Source: an uncultured Planctomycetaceae bacterium
Lineage (GTDB): Bacteria; Planctomycetota; Planctomycetia; Planctomycetales; Planctomycetaceae
Assembly: GCA_903823545.1 (NCBI GenBank)
Contig: CAIJTL010000939.1
Span: 1 to 6,174, forward strand
DNA length: 6,174 bases
Direction of reading: 5' to 3'
Made by a program: the position numbers and the translations under genes. The notes under the pieces are model-generated. The model was not told where the DNA came from. It searched no databases and saw only the letters and a program-made list of their open reading frames with translations. This document shows, one piece after another, positions 1-6,174 of the stretch (the first letter of the stretch is position 1; every line of letters starts with the position of its first letter).

Positions 1-614
1 ATTTGATATTCCGCATCGACTCGGCGAAATCGCGTACCTCCTTGATGAGGCACTTCGCCAAGCCCTTTCCGCAAGATCAAACTTTCGTCCGCCGAATTAA
101 CATTCGTTCGACGGCCAAACTCTTCTCGCGTCAGCGTCGCGAAATCGAGAACTGGATCGAACCCGCGCAGGCTCAAACGAAAGCCCCCCTTCCCTTGCGG
201 CGAGCCATGACACGCTCCTTGATTGCACCCCGCCTTGCTGACCGCCGCGATCACGTCCGTTTCAAAATCAACGGGATCGTTTTTTGAGTAACCAGCTACT
301 TTCACTGAAATGCGAGACGATCGACCGCTGTGTCGCACAATGATTTCTGTCACACCATGTCCACGTGGAATCACTCGCCCGTTCGGGGTCACCAACGCCA
401 CCGCCGGAGCCACGCTTTCATAAGTCGCCTCCCGCGTGAGATCCGCTGAAGTGTCGCCAGTCAGCCGTTCGCTCACCAATAACTGTTGCGACGAACGATG
501 CCCGTAAAGCAAGACTTCGGCAGGCTCAACGATGAGATTTGTGGGAGGCTCCGCAGTGAACGATGTCACTGCGATTGAAATGAGCGAGAGAGCGATGAGG
601 TTGATTCTGAGCAT
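1..614 (-). CDS. Secreted Ig-like (Big_2) / planctomycete cytochrome-c-type protein, DUF1549/DUF1553 family, N-terminal part, runs off the left edge
   Basis: The frame is open from an ATG at 614 to the window edge (204 codons seen, no stop). The start is supported by a GGTGGAG ribosome binding site about 7 bases upstream. Residues 1-21 form a signal peptide: Arg3, then a hydrophobic stretch 4-17, with likely cleavage after Ala21 (SFTA/EPP), so the product is exported. Residues about 25-107 read as a bacterial Ig-like Big_2 domain (VEPAEVLLYG..QQLLVSERLTG..DLTREATYES..P.VALV). Next come CNQGACH at 130-136, a Cys-X4-Cys-His motif, the segment GKGGFRLSLRGFDP (141-154), and LTREEFGRR..N.ADESLILRKGLGEVPHQGG. 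This order is typical of large planctomycete surface proteins carrying DUF1549 and DUF1553 domains, which would lie beyond the edge. Their function is unknown; roles in periplasmic redox or polysaccharide handling have been proposed. The 76-base gap from the upstream methyltransferase, with its own good binding site, suggests a separate unit, though I see no terminator in the gap. Family assignment is confident; the function is not. Confidence 0.85.
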   Translation of the reverse strand, partial: MLRINLIALSLISIAVTSFTAEPPTNLIVEPAEVLLYGHRSSQQLLVSERLTGDTSADLTREATYESVAPAVALVTPNGRVIPRGHGVTEIIVRHSGRSSRISVKVAGYSKNDPVDFETDVIAAVSKAGCNQGACHGSPQGKGGFRLSLRGFDPVLDFATLTREEFGRRTNVNSADESLILRKGLGEVPHQGGTRFRRVDAEYQ

Positions 615-690
615 TGAAGTCTCCACCTAAAACTGCGGTCTAGGGCGACACAATACTATCTCATCCTCCCGACGACGCCGAGACAAGAGC

Positions 691-1746
691 CTAAAACGAC
701 GTCTGGTCAATCGGCTCCAAAAGATTATGCGACACGAACCATTCTGAGCCGTTCGCAAAGCCGAAGAGTTCTGCAACTGCGAGAAAGAACATCCGCCAGC
801 GATTGAGCCAGATTTTGGCATCGGCCTTTCCGTAAGCCGACTCAAGAATTCTTCGAACCTCGTCGCGACGTGAATCAAGGTTGGCCAGCCAAGCCTCGGA
901 CGTCCGTTGATAATGTTGGCCATTCCAGGACCAGTGACCGGTCACGAGCATGTGGCGGCTGAATCGCCTTAAAAGATTTTCACTCGGCATGATGCCGCCG
1001 GTGAAGAAGTAGCGTCCCATCCAATTGGCGTCGCCGTCGGTTTCGAAGGGATAGGCATATTGCCGATGGCAGAAAATGTGGACGAATAGCTTTCCATTCG
1101 GCCTTAACCAACCAGCAATCCGTTGCAACAAGCGTTCGTAGTTTCGCATGTGCTCGAACATCTCAACCGAGACAACTCGATCGAAGCGGCCTTCGATCGA
1201 GAAGTCATTCATATCGGCAGTGATAATTCGCAGATTGAACAAGCCACGCTCAGCGGCGGTCGCCTCAATGAAACGACGCTGCGGTGCGGAGTTGGAAACT
1301 GCCGTGATCCGACTTTGTGGATATCGCTCGGCCATCCACAGACTGAGCGATCCCCAACCGCAACCGAGTTCCAAAATGTCTTGGCCATCAGCGATCTGAG
1401 CACGCTCACAAGTGATTGCCAAGGCCGCCTCTTCGGCTTGATCGAGCGTCGTGGCCTCATCAGCAAAGTAGCAACAACTGTATTTTCGACGTGATCCAAG
1501 CACCGCCGTGAAAAACTCCGGTGGTAGCTCATAGTGCTGCTCATTCGCCTTTTCCGGAACTGGTGCCACTGGCCCTGAGCGCATCGCTTCGACGAACGCG
1601 TCCAAAGCGTGTCCGTTCGCGATATCGTTACCACGATCGGAATCGAGCAATCGCGTCGCACACAACTGACGGATTGCTGAACGAGTCATGACATCCGGAA
1701 CCCAGCCACGCTCCACCGCATCCAGCCCCAACGACAGTACGCTCAT
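691..1746 (-). CDS. SAM-dependent methyltransferase, CFAS superfamily, coclaurine N-methyltransferase-like branch
   Basis: This is a 351-residue class I methyltransferase of the cyclopropane-fatty-acyl-phospholipid synthase superfamily. The segment NEQHYELPPEFFTAVLG (68-84) and KYSCCYF (88-94) precede the SAM-binding motif ILELGCGWGSLSLWMAERYP (124-143). ITAVSNS (147-153) and ITADMNDF (175-182) follow, then the acidic active-site motif EMFEHMRNY (195-203), LFVHIFCHR (220-228) and RYFFTGGIMPS (245-255). The whole reads more like the roughly 350-residue group containing plant coclaurine N-methyltransferases and their bacterial homologues than like classical Cfa. Cys91, Glu198 and His223 occupy the places of the Cys, Glu and His that bind bicarbonate in E. 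coli Cfa. I chose the ATG at 1746 because it overlaps the stop of the preceding gene as ATGA and gives the family's length; an in-frame ATG further upstream (1965) would lie deep inside that gene. The binding site is weak (GCGAGCGG), consistent with translational coupling. The substrate is unknown; an acyl chain of a phospholipid is suggested only by the neighbours, and an amine is the alternative. It is the last gene of the operon. Confidence 0.9.
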   Translation of the reverse strand: MSVLSLGLDAVERGWVPDVMTRSAIRQLCATRLLDSDRGNDIANGHALDAFVEAMRSGPVAPVPEKANEQHYELPPEFFTAVLGSRRKYSCCYFADEATTLDQAEEAALAITCERAQIADGQDILELGCGWGSLSLWMAERYPQSRITAVSNSAPQRRFIEATAAERGLFNLRIITADMNDFSIEGRFDRVVSVEMFEHMRNYERLLQRIAGWLRPNGKLFVHIFCHRQYAYPFETDGDANWMGRYFFTGGIMPSENLLRRFSRHMLVTGHWSWNGQHYQRTSEAWLANLDSRRDEVRRILESAYGKADAKIWLNRWRMFFLAVAELFGFANGSEWFVSHNLLEPIDQTSF

Positions 1747-3053
1747 TGTGCCGCTCGCAGTCCAGCGTCCGCAGCTCGCTGTCCAATTTGAACCGGATCG
1801 CGCTGACACAGCGGCTTGTCGAATTGAATCTGCACGACCCCGGTGTAACGCTCGTCGAATGCCGCCTCGCAGTAACACAGGTAGTAATTCCATAGCCGCA
1901 CGAAGTGGTCCGAATACCCTAGCGATTTCACATCCGCCAGTCGTTCGTGAAATCGTTGCCGCCATTCACGCAACGTCTGCGCGTAATGAGTCCCAAAATC
2001 TTCGGCGTGTACGAATCGCAGGTCGGTCACCCTTCCAACCGACTGCAAGATAGAACCCATCGATGGCAGGCATCCGCCCGGAAACACATAGCGTTGAATG
2101 AAGTCGACCGAACGCAGGTACTGCGAATAGCGTCGGTCTGGCATGACGATCCCCTGCAACACGAAGCTCCCGTCAGGCTTCAGCAGTTCGCTGCACTTGC
2201 GGAAGTAGGTATCGAAGTAGCGATACCCGACCGCTTCGATCATCTCGACAGAGACGAGCTTGTCGAATTGCCCGCTGAGGTCACGGTAATCTTGCAGCAA
2301 CAAAGTGATTCGATCCGACAAACCCGCGTCCGCAATCCGCTGCTTTGCCACATCGAACTGCTGTTGAGAGATTGTGGTCGTGGTCACCCGGCAGCCATAT
2401 TTCTTTGCCGCATGGATTGCCAGCCCGCCCCACCCCGTTCCTATCTCCAACAGATGATCCGTCGGGCGGAGATCGAGCTTTCGGCACAAGCGGTCAATCT
2501 TTTCCGTCGACGCGTCAAATAGCGTGCTTTCTGGCGACAGAAAAATACCGCTCGAGTAGGCCATCGAATCATCGAGCATTAGCCGGAAGAACTCGTTCCC
2601 GAGATCGTAATGAGCGTGAATGTTTCGCTGACTTCCTTCTTTGCTGTTGGCGTGCCACCAGTGATACAGCTTGTGCCCGACCTTTACCAAACGGGAGACC
2701 CCTCGATCCATGCGGTCGGACGCATCAATGTTTCGCAAGAAGATGCGGAACAATGCCGTCAGATCATCGCACTCCCATTGTCCGCGAAGATACGACTCCG
2801 CGACGGACAGGCTGCCCCCGAGTGCCGCGTGTCGGAAGAATCGGCTATCGAGCACCCGCAAGTTTGCGTGCAACGTCAGTTGCTCCGCAGCAGAGGCATC
2901 TCCCAACCGAGTTTCGCCCGACTGGTCAATCAGCGTAATCGACCCGCGACGCAGATCGCTGAATTGCCGAATCACCGCCCGCCGCGCGATGCCATCAAGA
3001 ATTCCTAACGATGTTGGTGCCGATTTCGATTCGGCGGCCAGTGAGAGACTCAT
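1743..3053 (-). CDS. Cyclopropane-fatty-acyl-phospholipid synthase family methyltransferase (COG2230)
   Basis: This 436-residue protein has the full two-domain CFAS layout. The N-terminal lipid-binding region (about 1-140) includes [18 protein letters not shown] (85-102). The catalytic domain has [18 protein letters not shown] (144-161), the SAM motif [16 protein letters not shown] (201-216), SVEMIEAVG (268-276), [12 protein letters not shown] (291-302) and [17 protein letters not shown] (315-331). The family transfers a methyl or methylene group from SAM to the double bond of an acyl chain in an existing phospholipid, working at the inner membrane face. Compared with E. coli Cfa, the bicarbonate-site Cys and His are replaced by Ser168 and Gln300 while Glu273 is kept; the Glu-to-Gln spacing of 27 equals the E. 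coli Glu239-to-His266 spacing. This marks the subfamily usually found beside DUF1365 and COG2907 genes, so the product may be methylated rather than cyclopropanated. The ATG at 3053 is chosen because it overlaps the DUF1365 stop as ATGA and follows a purine-rich GAAGAAAG; the in-frame ATG at 3185 would overlap DUF1365 by 136 bases. A generic annotation would be Cfa. Confidence 0.93.
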   Translation of the reverse strand: MSLSLAAESKSAPTSLGILDGIARRAVIRQFSDLRRGSITLIDQSGETRLGDASAAEQLTLHANLRVLDSRFFRHAALGGSLSVAESYLRGQWECDDLTALFRIFLRNIDASDRMDRGVSRLVKVGHKLYHWWHANSKEGSQRNIHAHYDLGNEFFRLMLDDSMAYSSGIFLSPESTLFDASTEKIDRLCRKLDLRPTDHLLEIGTGWGGLAIHAAKKYGCRVTTTTISQQQFDVAKQRIADAGLSDRITLLLQDYRDLSGQFDKLVSVEMIEAVGYRYFDTYFRKCSELLKPDGSFVLQGIVMPDRRYSQYLRSVDFIQRYVFPGGCLPSMGSILQSVGRVTDLRFVHAEDFGTHYAQTLREWRQRFHERLADVKSLGYSDHFVRLWNYYLCYCEAAFDERYTGVVQIQFDKPLCQRDPVQIGQRAADAGLRAAQ

Positions 3054-3805
3054 ACAGAAACTTTCTTCGGATGCGGGACGAACGGAACCCGCTTTCGCCA
3101 GAGCTTGAACGCTTGCCAATAAATTCCAGCGAAGACCTGCAACGTCATCAACGGATATCGCAACAACATCCGAGCCAATTGCCAACGACTTAATGGTGTT
3201 CGATACAAGGACATAGTCGCGTCAAACAATTTCCCGGATGTGTTGTGATTTTCAATGCTCACCACCAACCGCTCACCAGGTTCAGACAATCGCCAACGAT
3301 AGACCATATCCATCGACAAGAACGGCGAAACGTGAAACGCCTTAATACTTTCGGCCTTCAGTCTCCGCGATGGAAGCGTCTGCGGCCAATCGAGCACATA
3401 GCAATGCTGTTCGTTCCAGGGGGTGTTATTGACTTCGGCAACTACCGTCTCCACTCGCTCGCCCGATTCATCAAAACAATAAAAAAAACAAACAGGATTC
3501 ATCGCAAAACCGAAATAACGAAAGCTCGTTAACAGACAAATTGGACCGTTCGGGCGACGTCCCGTTCGCTGCTCAACCAGTTCCCTCACGCACTCATCCA
3601 ACGGCCGCGTCGGATCACCCAGATGATCCGCTCGCCGAAACCTCGCGATCGCCGGCCACCGAGTTGACCAAACGCCGCGCCGCCCAAACAACGATTCCAG
3701 CTCGCTCAAATCGACGTAGACCAAAAACATCCGATATCGGAATGCATGTGGTACCGGAGTCAGTCGGCGATGACGCACGATCCCCTCGTAGAGGCAGCTT
3801 TTCAT
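3050..3805 (-). CDS. DUF1365 family protein
   Basis: This is a 251-residue DUF1365 (COG3496) protein of usual family length. Hallmarks are the N-terminal [19 protein letters not shown] (6-24), [22 protein letters not shown] (91-112), [15 protein letters not shown] (124-138), [17 protein letters not shown] (155-171) and the C-terminal [28 protein letters not shown] (219-246). The biochemical role is unknown. Known context: the family travels with COG2907 flavoproteins and CFAS-type methyltransferases, which points to acyl-chain modification of membrane lipids. The C-terminal amphipathic/hydrophobic stretch (211-236) could touch the membrane, but I see no clear signal peptide or multi-span topology. 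The start overlaps the flavoprotein stop as ATGA, with GAGG 8 bases upstream, and the stop overlaps the next start in the same way. A run of seven T on the coding strand (3487-3481) falls inside the conserved [10 protein letters not shown] motif and the frame is intact across it. Confidence 0.93.
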   Translation of the reverse strand: MKSCLYEGIVRHRRLTPVPHAFRYRMFLVYVDLSELESLFGRRGVWSTRWPAIARFRRADHLGDPTRPLDECVRELVEQRTGRRPNGPICLLTSFRYFGFAMNPVCFFYCFDESGERVETVVAEVNNTPWNEQHCYVLDWPQTLPSRRLKAESIKAFHVSPFLSMDMVYRWRLSEPGERLVVSIENHNTSGKLFDATMSLYRTPLSRWQLARMLLRYPLMTLQVFAGIYWQAFKLWRKRVPFVPHPKKVSV

Positions 3806-5058
3806 AGTGGTTGCCTCAACGCATCACAAACCTTTAACGCGCTGACAACGCCGTCTTCGTGAAAGCCGTTCCCCCAATAGGCGCCGCAAAACGATGATCG
3901 GTTGGCATTGAGCAACTCCCGATGTCGAGCTTGCGCAGCGGCTCTCTGCGTCGTGAAGATCGGATGATGATACTCGAATCGTTGTAACACCTTGTTGGGA
4001 TCGATGAACTCGTCGCTATTGAGCGTCACGTTGAAGACATTCTTGGAACGAATGTGCTGCAAGATATTCATGCAATAACTGACGGTTGCGTGAGCTGTCG
4101 GGCTCGCCGGAATGAGATAGTTCCAACTCGCCCACGCCCGTTGACGACGCGGCAACGGAGCGGTGTCGTAATGCAGAACAGCGATGTTCTTTTCGTAAGG
4201 GAATGCACTCAGCACTTCATTCTCAACAGCGGACGCATCATCCAACATTCGCAAAGCTTGATCGCTGTGGCATGCGAAGATGACGTGATCAAATCGCTCG
4301 ACCACGGCCCCTTTTGATTCGACCTCCACAGCTTCAACAAGCCGACGGACTTTTTGCACCGGCGCATTAAGCCGAATTCGATCTCGAAACTTGGCGGTCA
4401 TCGCCTCGACATAAGTCCGCGAACCACCGGCGATGACTCGCCAAGTGGGCCGATTGCGAACGCTGAGCAATCCATGATTGCGATAGAACTCCGCGATGAA
4501 CCGGATTGGAAACTTTTCAAAGATCCCCGTCGGACACGACCAAATTGCAGACCCCATCGGGAGCAAATACTGATCAGCAAATTCTCGCGAGTAACGATGA
4601 GCGTGCAAAAACTCTCCGACAGTCACTTCAGCCTCGTTGCTTGTCGGTCGGCTCTCCACGAGCGTCTGTCCTTCGCGATTGAATCGCATAATGTCGCGAA
4701 GCATTCGGTAAAAACTCGGGCGCAATAAATTCCGCCGTTGAGCAAACAGCCCATTCAGCGACGAGCCGTTGTATTCCAGGCCAGTTCGGTCGCAGCGCAC
4801 ACTGAAGCTCATCGACGTCGGCGTCGAGGCCACCTTCAACTCATCCAGCAACTTGATGAAGTTCGGATAAGTCCAATCGTTGAAGACGATGAAGCCGGTA
4901 TCGATCGCATGTCGTTCGCCGTCGAGTTCCACATCAACCGTGTGCGTGTGCCCGCCGATGTAATCGTTGGCCTCAAACACTGTGATCTCGTGGCTTCCCG
5001 ACAAGCGATACGCAGCCGTTAAGCCAGAGATTCCCGCACCGATGATTGCGATCTTCAT
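3802..5058 (-). CDS. FAD-dependent oxidoreductase, NAD(P)-binding/amine oxidase-like (COG2907)
   Basis: This 418-residue flavoprotein begins with a Rossmann dinucleotide motif at its very N-terminus (GAGISG, 7-12), the ribose-binding acid Glu29 and GGHTHT (35-40). IDTGFIVFN (52-60), [10 protein letters not shown] (167-176), [15 protein letters not shown] (206-220) and [12 protein letters not shown] (261-272) follow. Further on are [13 protein letters not shown] (303-315), YHHPIF (363-368) and the C-terminal FAD-closing motif [14 protein letters not shown] (390-403). These motifs, in this order, are those of the COG2907 family within the amine oxidase/phytoene desaturase-like superfamily. No transmembrane segment or export signal is visible, so it is presumably cytoplasmic. 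By analogy and context it may desaturate, saturate or isomerise an acyl chain before or after methylation; the reaction is not established from sequence. The start has a GGAG site 5 bases upstream. It follows the DUF3050 gene after 31 bases and its stop overlaps the DUF1365 start. Confidence 0.93.
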   Translation of the reverse strand: MKIAIIGAGISGLTAAYRLSGSHEITVFEANDYIGGHTHTVDVELDGERHAIDTGFIVFNDWTYPNFIKLLDELKVASTPTSMSFSVRCDRTGLEYNGSSLNGLFAQRRNLLRPSFYRMLRDIMRFNREGQTLVESRPTSNEAEVTVGEFLHAHRYSREFADQYLLPMGSAIWSCPTGIFEKFPIRFIAEFYRNHGLLSVRNRPTWRVIAGGSRTYVEAMTAKFRDRIRLNAPVQKVRRLVEAVEVESKGAVVERFDHVIFACHSDQALRMLDDASAVENEVLSAFPYEKNIAVLHYDTAPLPRRQRAWASWNYLIPASPTAHATVSYCMNILQHIRSKNVFNVTLNSDEFIDPNKVLQRFEYHHPIFTTQRAAAQARHRELLNANRSSFCGAYWGNGFHEDGVVSALKVCDALRQPL

Positions 5059-5089
5059 ACGAACTCCGTTCTGCGCGTCATCGCAATTG

Positions 5090-5866
5090 TCAGATCAAAA
5101 CCAATTGGCGCTGAACGGCGTCCCAAAACCGCAATCGAGCGTCTATCGCGGTGATTGCCGCTTTCTCGGCGGCGATCCATTCATCGGCGTCATCACCGCA
5201 AATCGACGTCACCATTTGCAACGCTTTCGGACCATGATCATCGGCGTCCAAATCAATGTGCCGAACGAGATAGAACCGAAACCGCTCAAAGTTGTCGGGC
5301 GATTCGCTGCAAAGGGTTTCGACAAATTGCCGGAACATATCCGGAATAACGTCCTCGCGACCAAACGTAAATGCGGCCGCGATCTCGCTCGGACGACCAC
5401 GATTCACGAATTCAAATGTCGTGCTCATAAAGCTGCGAGCTGCGGCATTCACCTCGGCTAGTTCAGCCGCGTCATCAAATGATTTTCCTTGGCGCAATTG
5501 ATCGCAGAACTTGAGCACCGGTTGAGTTTTCGCGCCGCACGCCTCCATCGCTTCGAGATACAACTCGAAATGGCTCAAATGCCCGCCACGCCCGTCTTCG
5601 TCGGACTCTTCACCTAAAACAATCGCGTTAATCAAGTGCCTTGCCGCCGGATGACGAGTCGGCAACCACGGCATCTCCACGCAAGTCAGCGATCGTTGAA
5701 GAGCCTTCAGCAAAGACATGAAGTCCCACACCGCAAAGACGTGCGACTCCATAAATGCCCGCAACCGTGGCACTGAATTCACGGTCGCATAAATCGTATG
5801 CTCCAACAAACGTTGCCGGTACGGAGCCAAATTATTTTGAAGTTCGGCCAGTCGATCAAAAGACAT
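5090..5866 (-). CDS. DUF3050 family protein, heme-oxygenase-like fold
   Basis: This 258-residue, all-helical-looking protein matches DUF3050: ESHVFAVWDFMSLLKALQR (40-58), then TCVEMPWLPT, LINAIVLGEESDEDGRGGH (78-96), SHFELYLEAMEACGA (98-112), EIAAAFTFGRED (161-172), FRFYLVRHIDLDADDHGP (196-213) and a C-terminal helix AITAIDARLRFWDAV. The fold class is that of heme oxygenase/TenA/PqqC. Glu86/Glu87, His99, Glu171, His203, Asp207 and His211 fall where metal ligands sit in heme-oxygenase-like diiron oxidases (E..., H-x-E, E, H-x3-D-x3-H). That resemblance is my inference, since DUF3050 function is unknown. There is no signal peptide, so it should be cytoplasmic. The ATG at 5866 is the earliest possible start because an in-frame TAA lies two codons upstream; the binding site is modest (GTGAG, about 6 bases away). 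It is the first gene of the lipid-modification operon, 31 bases before the flavoprotein. Confidence 0.9.
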   Translation of the reverse strand: MSFDRLAELQNNLAPYRQRLLEHTIYATVNSVPRLRAFMESHVFAVWDFMSLLKALQRSLTCVEMPWLPTRHPAARHLINAIVLGEESDEDGRGGHLSHFELYLEAMEACGAKTQPVLKFCDQLRQGKSFDDAAELAEVNAAARSFMSTTFEFVNRGRPSEIAAAFTFGREDVIPDMFRQFVETLCSESPDNFERFRFYLVRHIDLDADDHGPKALQMVTSICGDDADEWIAAEKAAITAIDARLRFWDAVQRQLVLI

Positions 5867-6048
5867 GAATTACTCACAAGAACCAAGAAGCCATAACAGA
5901 TCGCTCGAATCGAACTCTAACGATGCCCCACCGACTCGTTGAGTCTCACGTCCGAATGTCCGCTCAGAACGACCATTACCACGCGTCGCTTACCGACACA
6001 GTTTCTCTATTGTGGGTTCGCATTGGCCTCAAGAAATTTTGAAGATTG
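5867..6048 (-). promoter_or_regulatory. Non-coding leader upstream of the operon, presumed promoter region
   Basis: This 182-base stretch has no convincing gene on either strand and directly precedes the first gene of the operon. A weak sigma70-like pair can be found (TTGAGG at 6032-6027, 17-base spacer, TAGAGA at 6009-6004), but the -10 match is poor and planctomycete promoters are badly defined. A perfect small inverted repeat, GACTC-AAC-GAGTC, lies at 5945-5933, within the presumed 5' leader. I see no riboswitch-like structure or terminator with a T tract. The assignment as promoter region rests on position only. Confidence 0.35.
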
Positions 6049-6174
6049 TTAATTCACGGCGCTTGCGATTTCAGATTGGGAACGCAAATCTTTCGCCCAT
6101 TCGTTCAGGACACGTGGTAAACCTGTCTCTTTGCGTGACGCATTGGATCTGTCGCGTTCAGTGTTCCTGAAATC
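6049..6174 (-). CDS. Possible C-terminal end of an upstream gene, runs off the right edge
   Basis: One minus-strand frame is open from the window edge to a TAA at 6051-6049, giving 41 residues that end in LPRVLNEWAKDLRSQSEIASAVN. The other two minus frames close early. I do not recognise the sequence, there is no start in view, and the opposite strand also has a frame open over nearly the same bases, so this may be chance. If real, it would be a same-strand gene ending 182 bases before the DUF3050 start. Confidence 0.22.
   Translation of the reverse strand, partial: DFRNTERDRSNASRKETGLPRVLNEWAKDLRSQSEIASAVN

Larger units (their letters stand above)
691..5866 (-). other. Predicted five-gene lipid-modification operon
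   Basis: DUF3050, COG2907 flavoprotein, DUF1365, CFAS and a second CFAS-like methyltransferase are collinear. The first junction has a 31-base gap and the other three are ATGA overlaps (3802-3805, 3050-3053, 1743-1746). There is no room for internal terminators, so co-transcription and coupled translation are expected. The ECF sigma/ChrR, photolyase and DUF2878/DUF3833 genes that often accompany the same core in proteobacteria are not in this window. Confidence 0.8.

Noticed and set aside
3..287. Plus-strand open frame of 94 codons at the left edge
   Set aside because: It is antisense to the clearly recognisable Ig-like/cytochrome protein and has no recognisable family or binding site.
615..690. 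Possible terminator or promoter between the second methyltransferase and the Ig-like protein gene
   Set aside because: Only 3-4 base stems are visible, and a TAGTAT hexamer (658-653) has no suitably spaced -35 partner.
1747..1965. Upstream in-frame extension of the second methyltransferase (start at 1965)
   Set aside because: It would overlap the CFAS gene by more than 200 bases, its residues look like a frame shadow of that gene, and the ATGA start at 1746 gives the family's normal length.
1947..2522. Long plus-strand open frame (191 codons) inside the CFAS gene
   Set aside because: It is antisense to conserved CFAS motifs; the length reflects codon bias of the real gene, and the product resembles nothing.
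3054..3185. Upstream in-frame extension of the CFAS gene (start at 3185)
   Set aside because: It lies wholly inside the conserved C-terminal part of DUF1365, and the homologous region of the protein begins after the ATGA start at 3053.
3481..3487. Run of seven T on the coding strand that could suggest a terminator or slippage site
   Set aside because: There is no GC-rich stem before it, it encodes part of the conserved [10 protein letters not shown] motif of DUF1365, and the frame is intact on both sides.
5917..5976. Minus-strand 19-codon leader ORF before DUF3050
   Set aside because: No good ribosome binding site, no regulatory codon run, and such short frames occur readily by chance.
6023..6044. 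Possible hairpin (CTTCAA / TTGAGG around an AATTTC loop) as a terminator
   Set aside because: Only six pairs including a G-T wobble, AT-rich and without a following T tract.

Overview
The window looks like chromosomal DNA of a planctomycete. The clearest sign is the partial gene at the left edge. It encodes a secreted protein with a bacterial Ig-like domain followed by a Cys-X4-Cys-His segment, an arrangement typical of the very large DUF1549/DUF1553 'planctomycete cytochrome c' families. Base composition is moderate (slightly above 50% GC by eye). All genes I can support lie on the minus strand, so they read from right to left. There are no RNA genes, mobile elements, CRISPR arrays or large repeats.

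Layout in the direction of transcription: (1) 6174-6049, an open frame that could be the last 41 codons of an upstream gene (weak). (2) 6048-5867, a non-coding leader, presumably holding the promoter of the cluster. (3) 5866-5090, a DUF3050 protein with a heme-oxygenase-like helical fold. (4) 5058-3802, a COG2907-type FAD-dependent amine-oxidase-like flavoprotein. (5) 3805-3050, a DUF1365 protein. (6) 3053-1743, a cyclopropane-fatty-acyl-phospholipid synthase (CFAS)-family methyltransferase. (7) 1746-691, a second and divergent CFAS-family methyltransferase resembling the coclaurine N-methyltransferase branch. (8) after a 76-base gap, 614 to the left edge, the N-terminal third or less of the Ig-like/cytochrome protein, probably a separate unit.

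Genes 4 to 7 are locked together by three consecutive 4-base ATGA stop/start overlaps, and gene 3 sits 31 bases upstream of gene 4, so 3 to 7 read as one operon. The core trio (COG2907 flavoprotein, DUF1365, CFAS) is a recurrent bacterial neighbourhood thought to modify unsaturated acyl chains of membrane phospholipids. What stands out here is the addition of a DUF3050 protein, whose acidic and histidine residues resemble a diiron (HDO-type) site, at the front, and of a second methyltransferase with different active-site residues at the back. A reasonable hypothesis is a lipid-tailoring pathway: methyl transfer to an acyl double bond by one or both methyltransferases, redox chemistry by the flavoprotein, and perhaps an O2-dependent step by the DUF3050 protein. 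The product cannot be read from the sequence.
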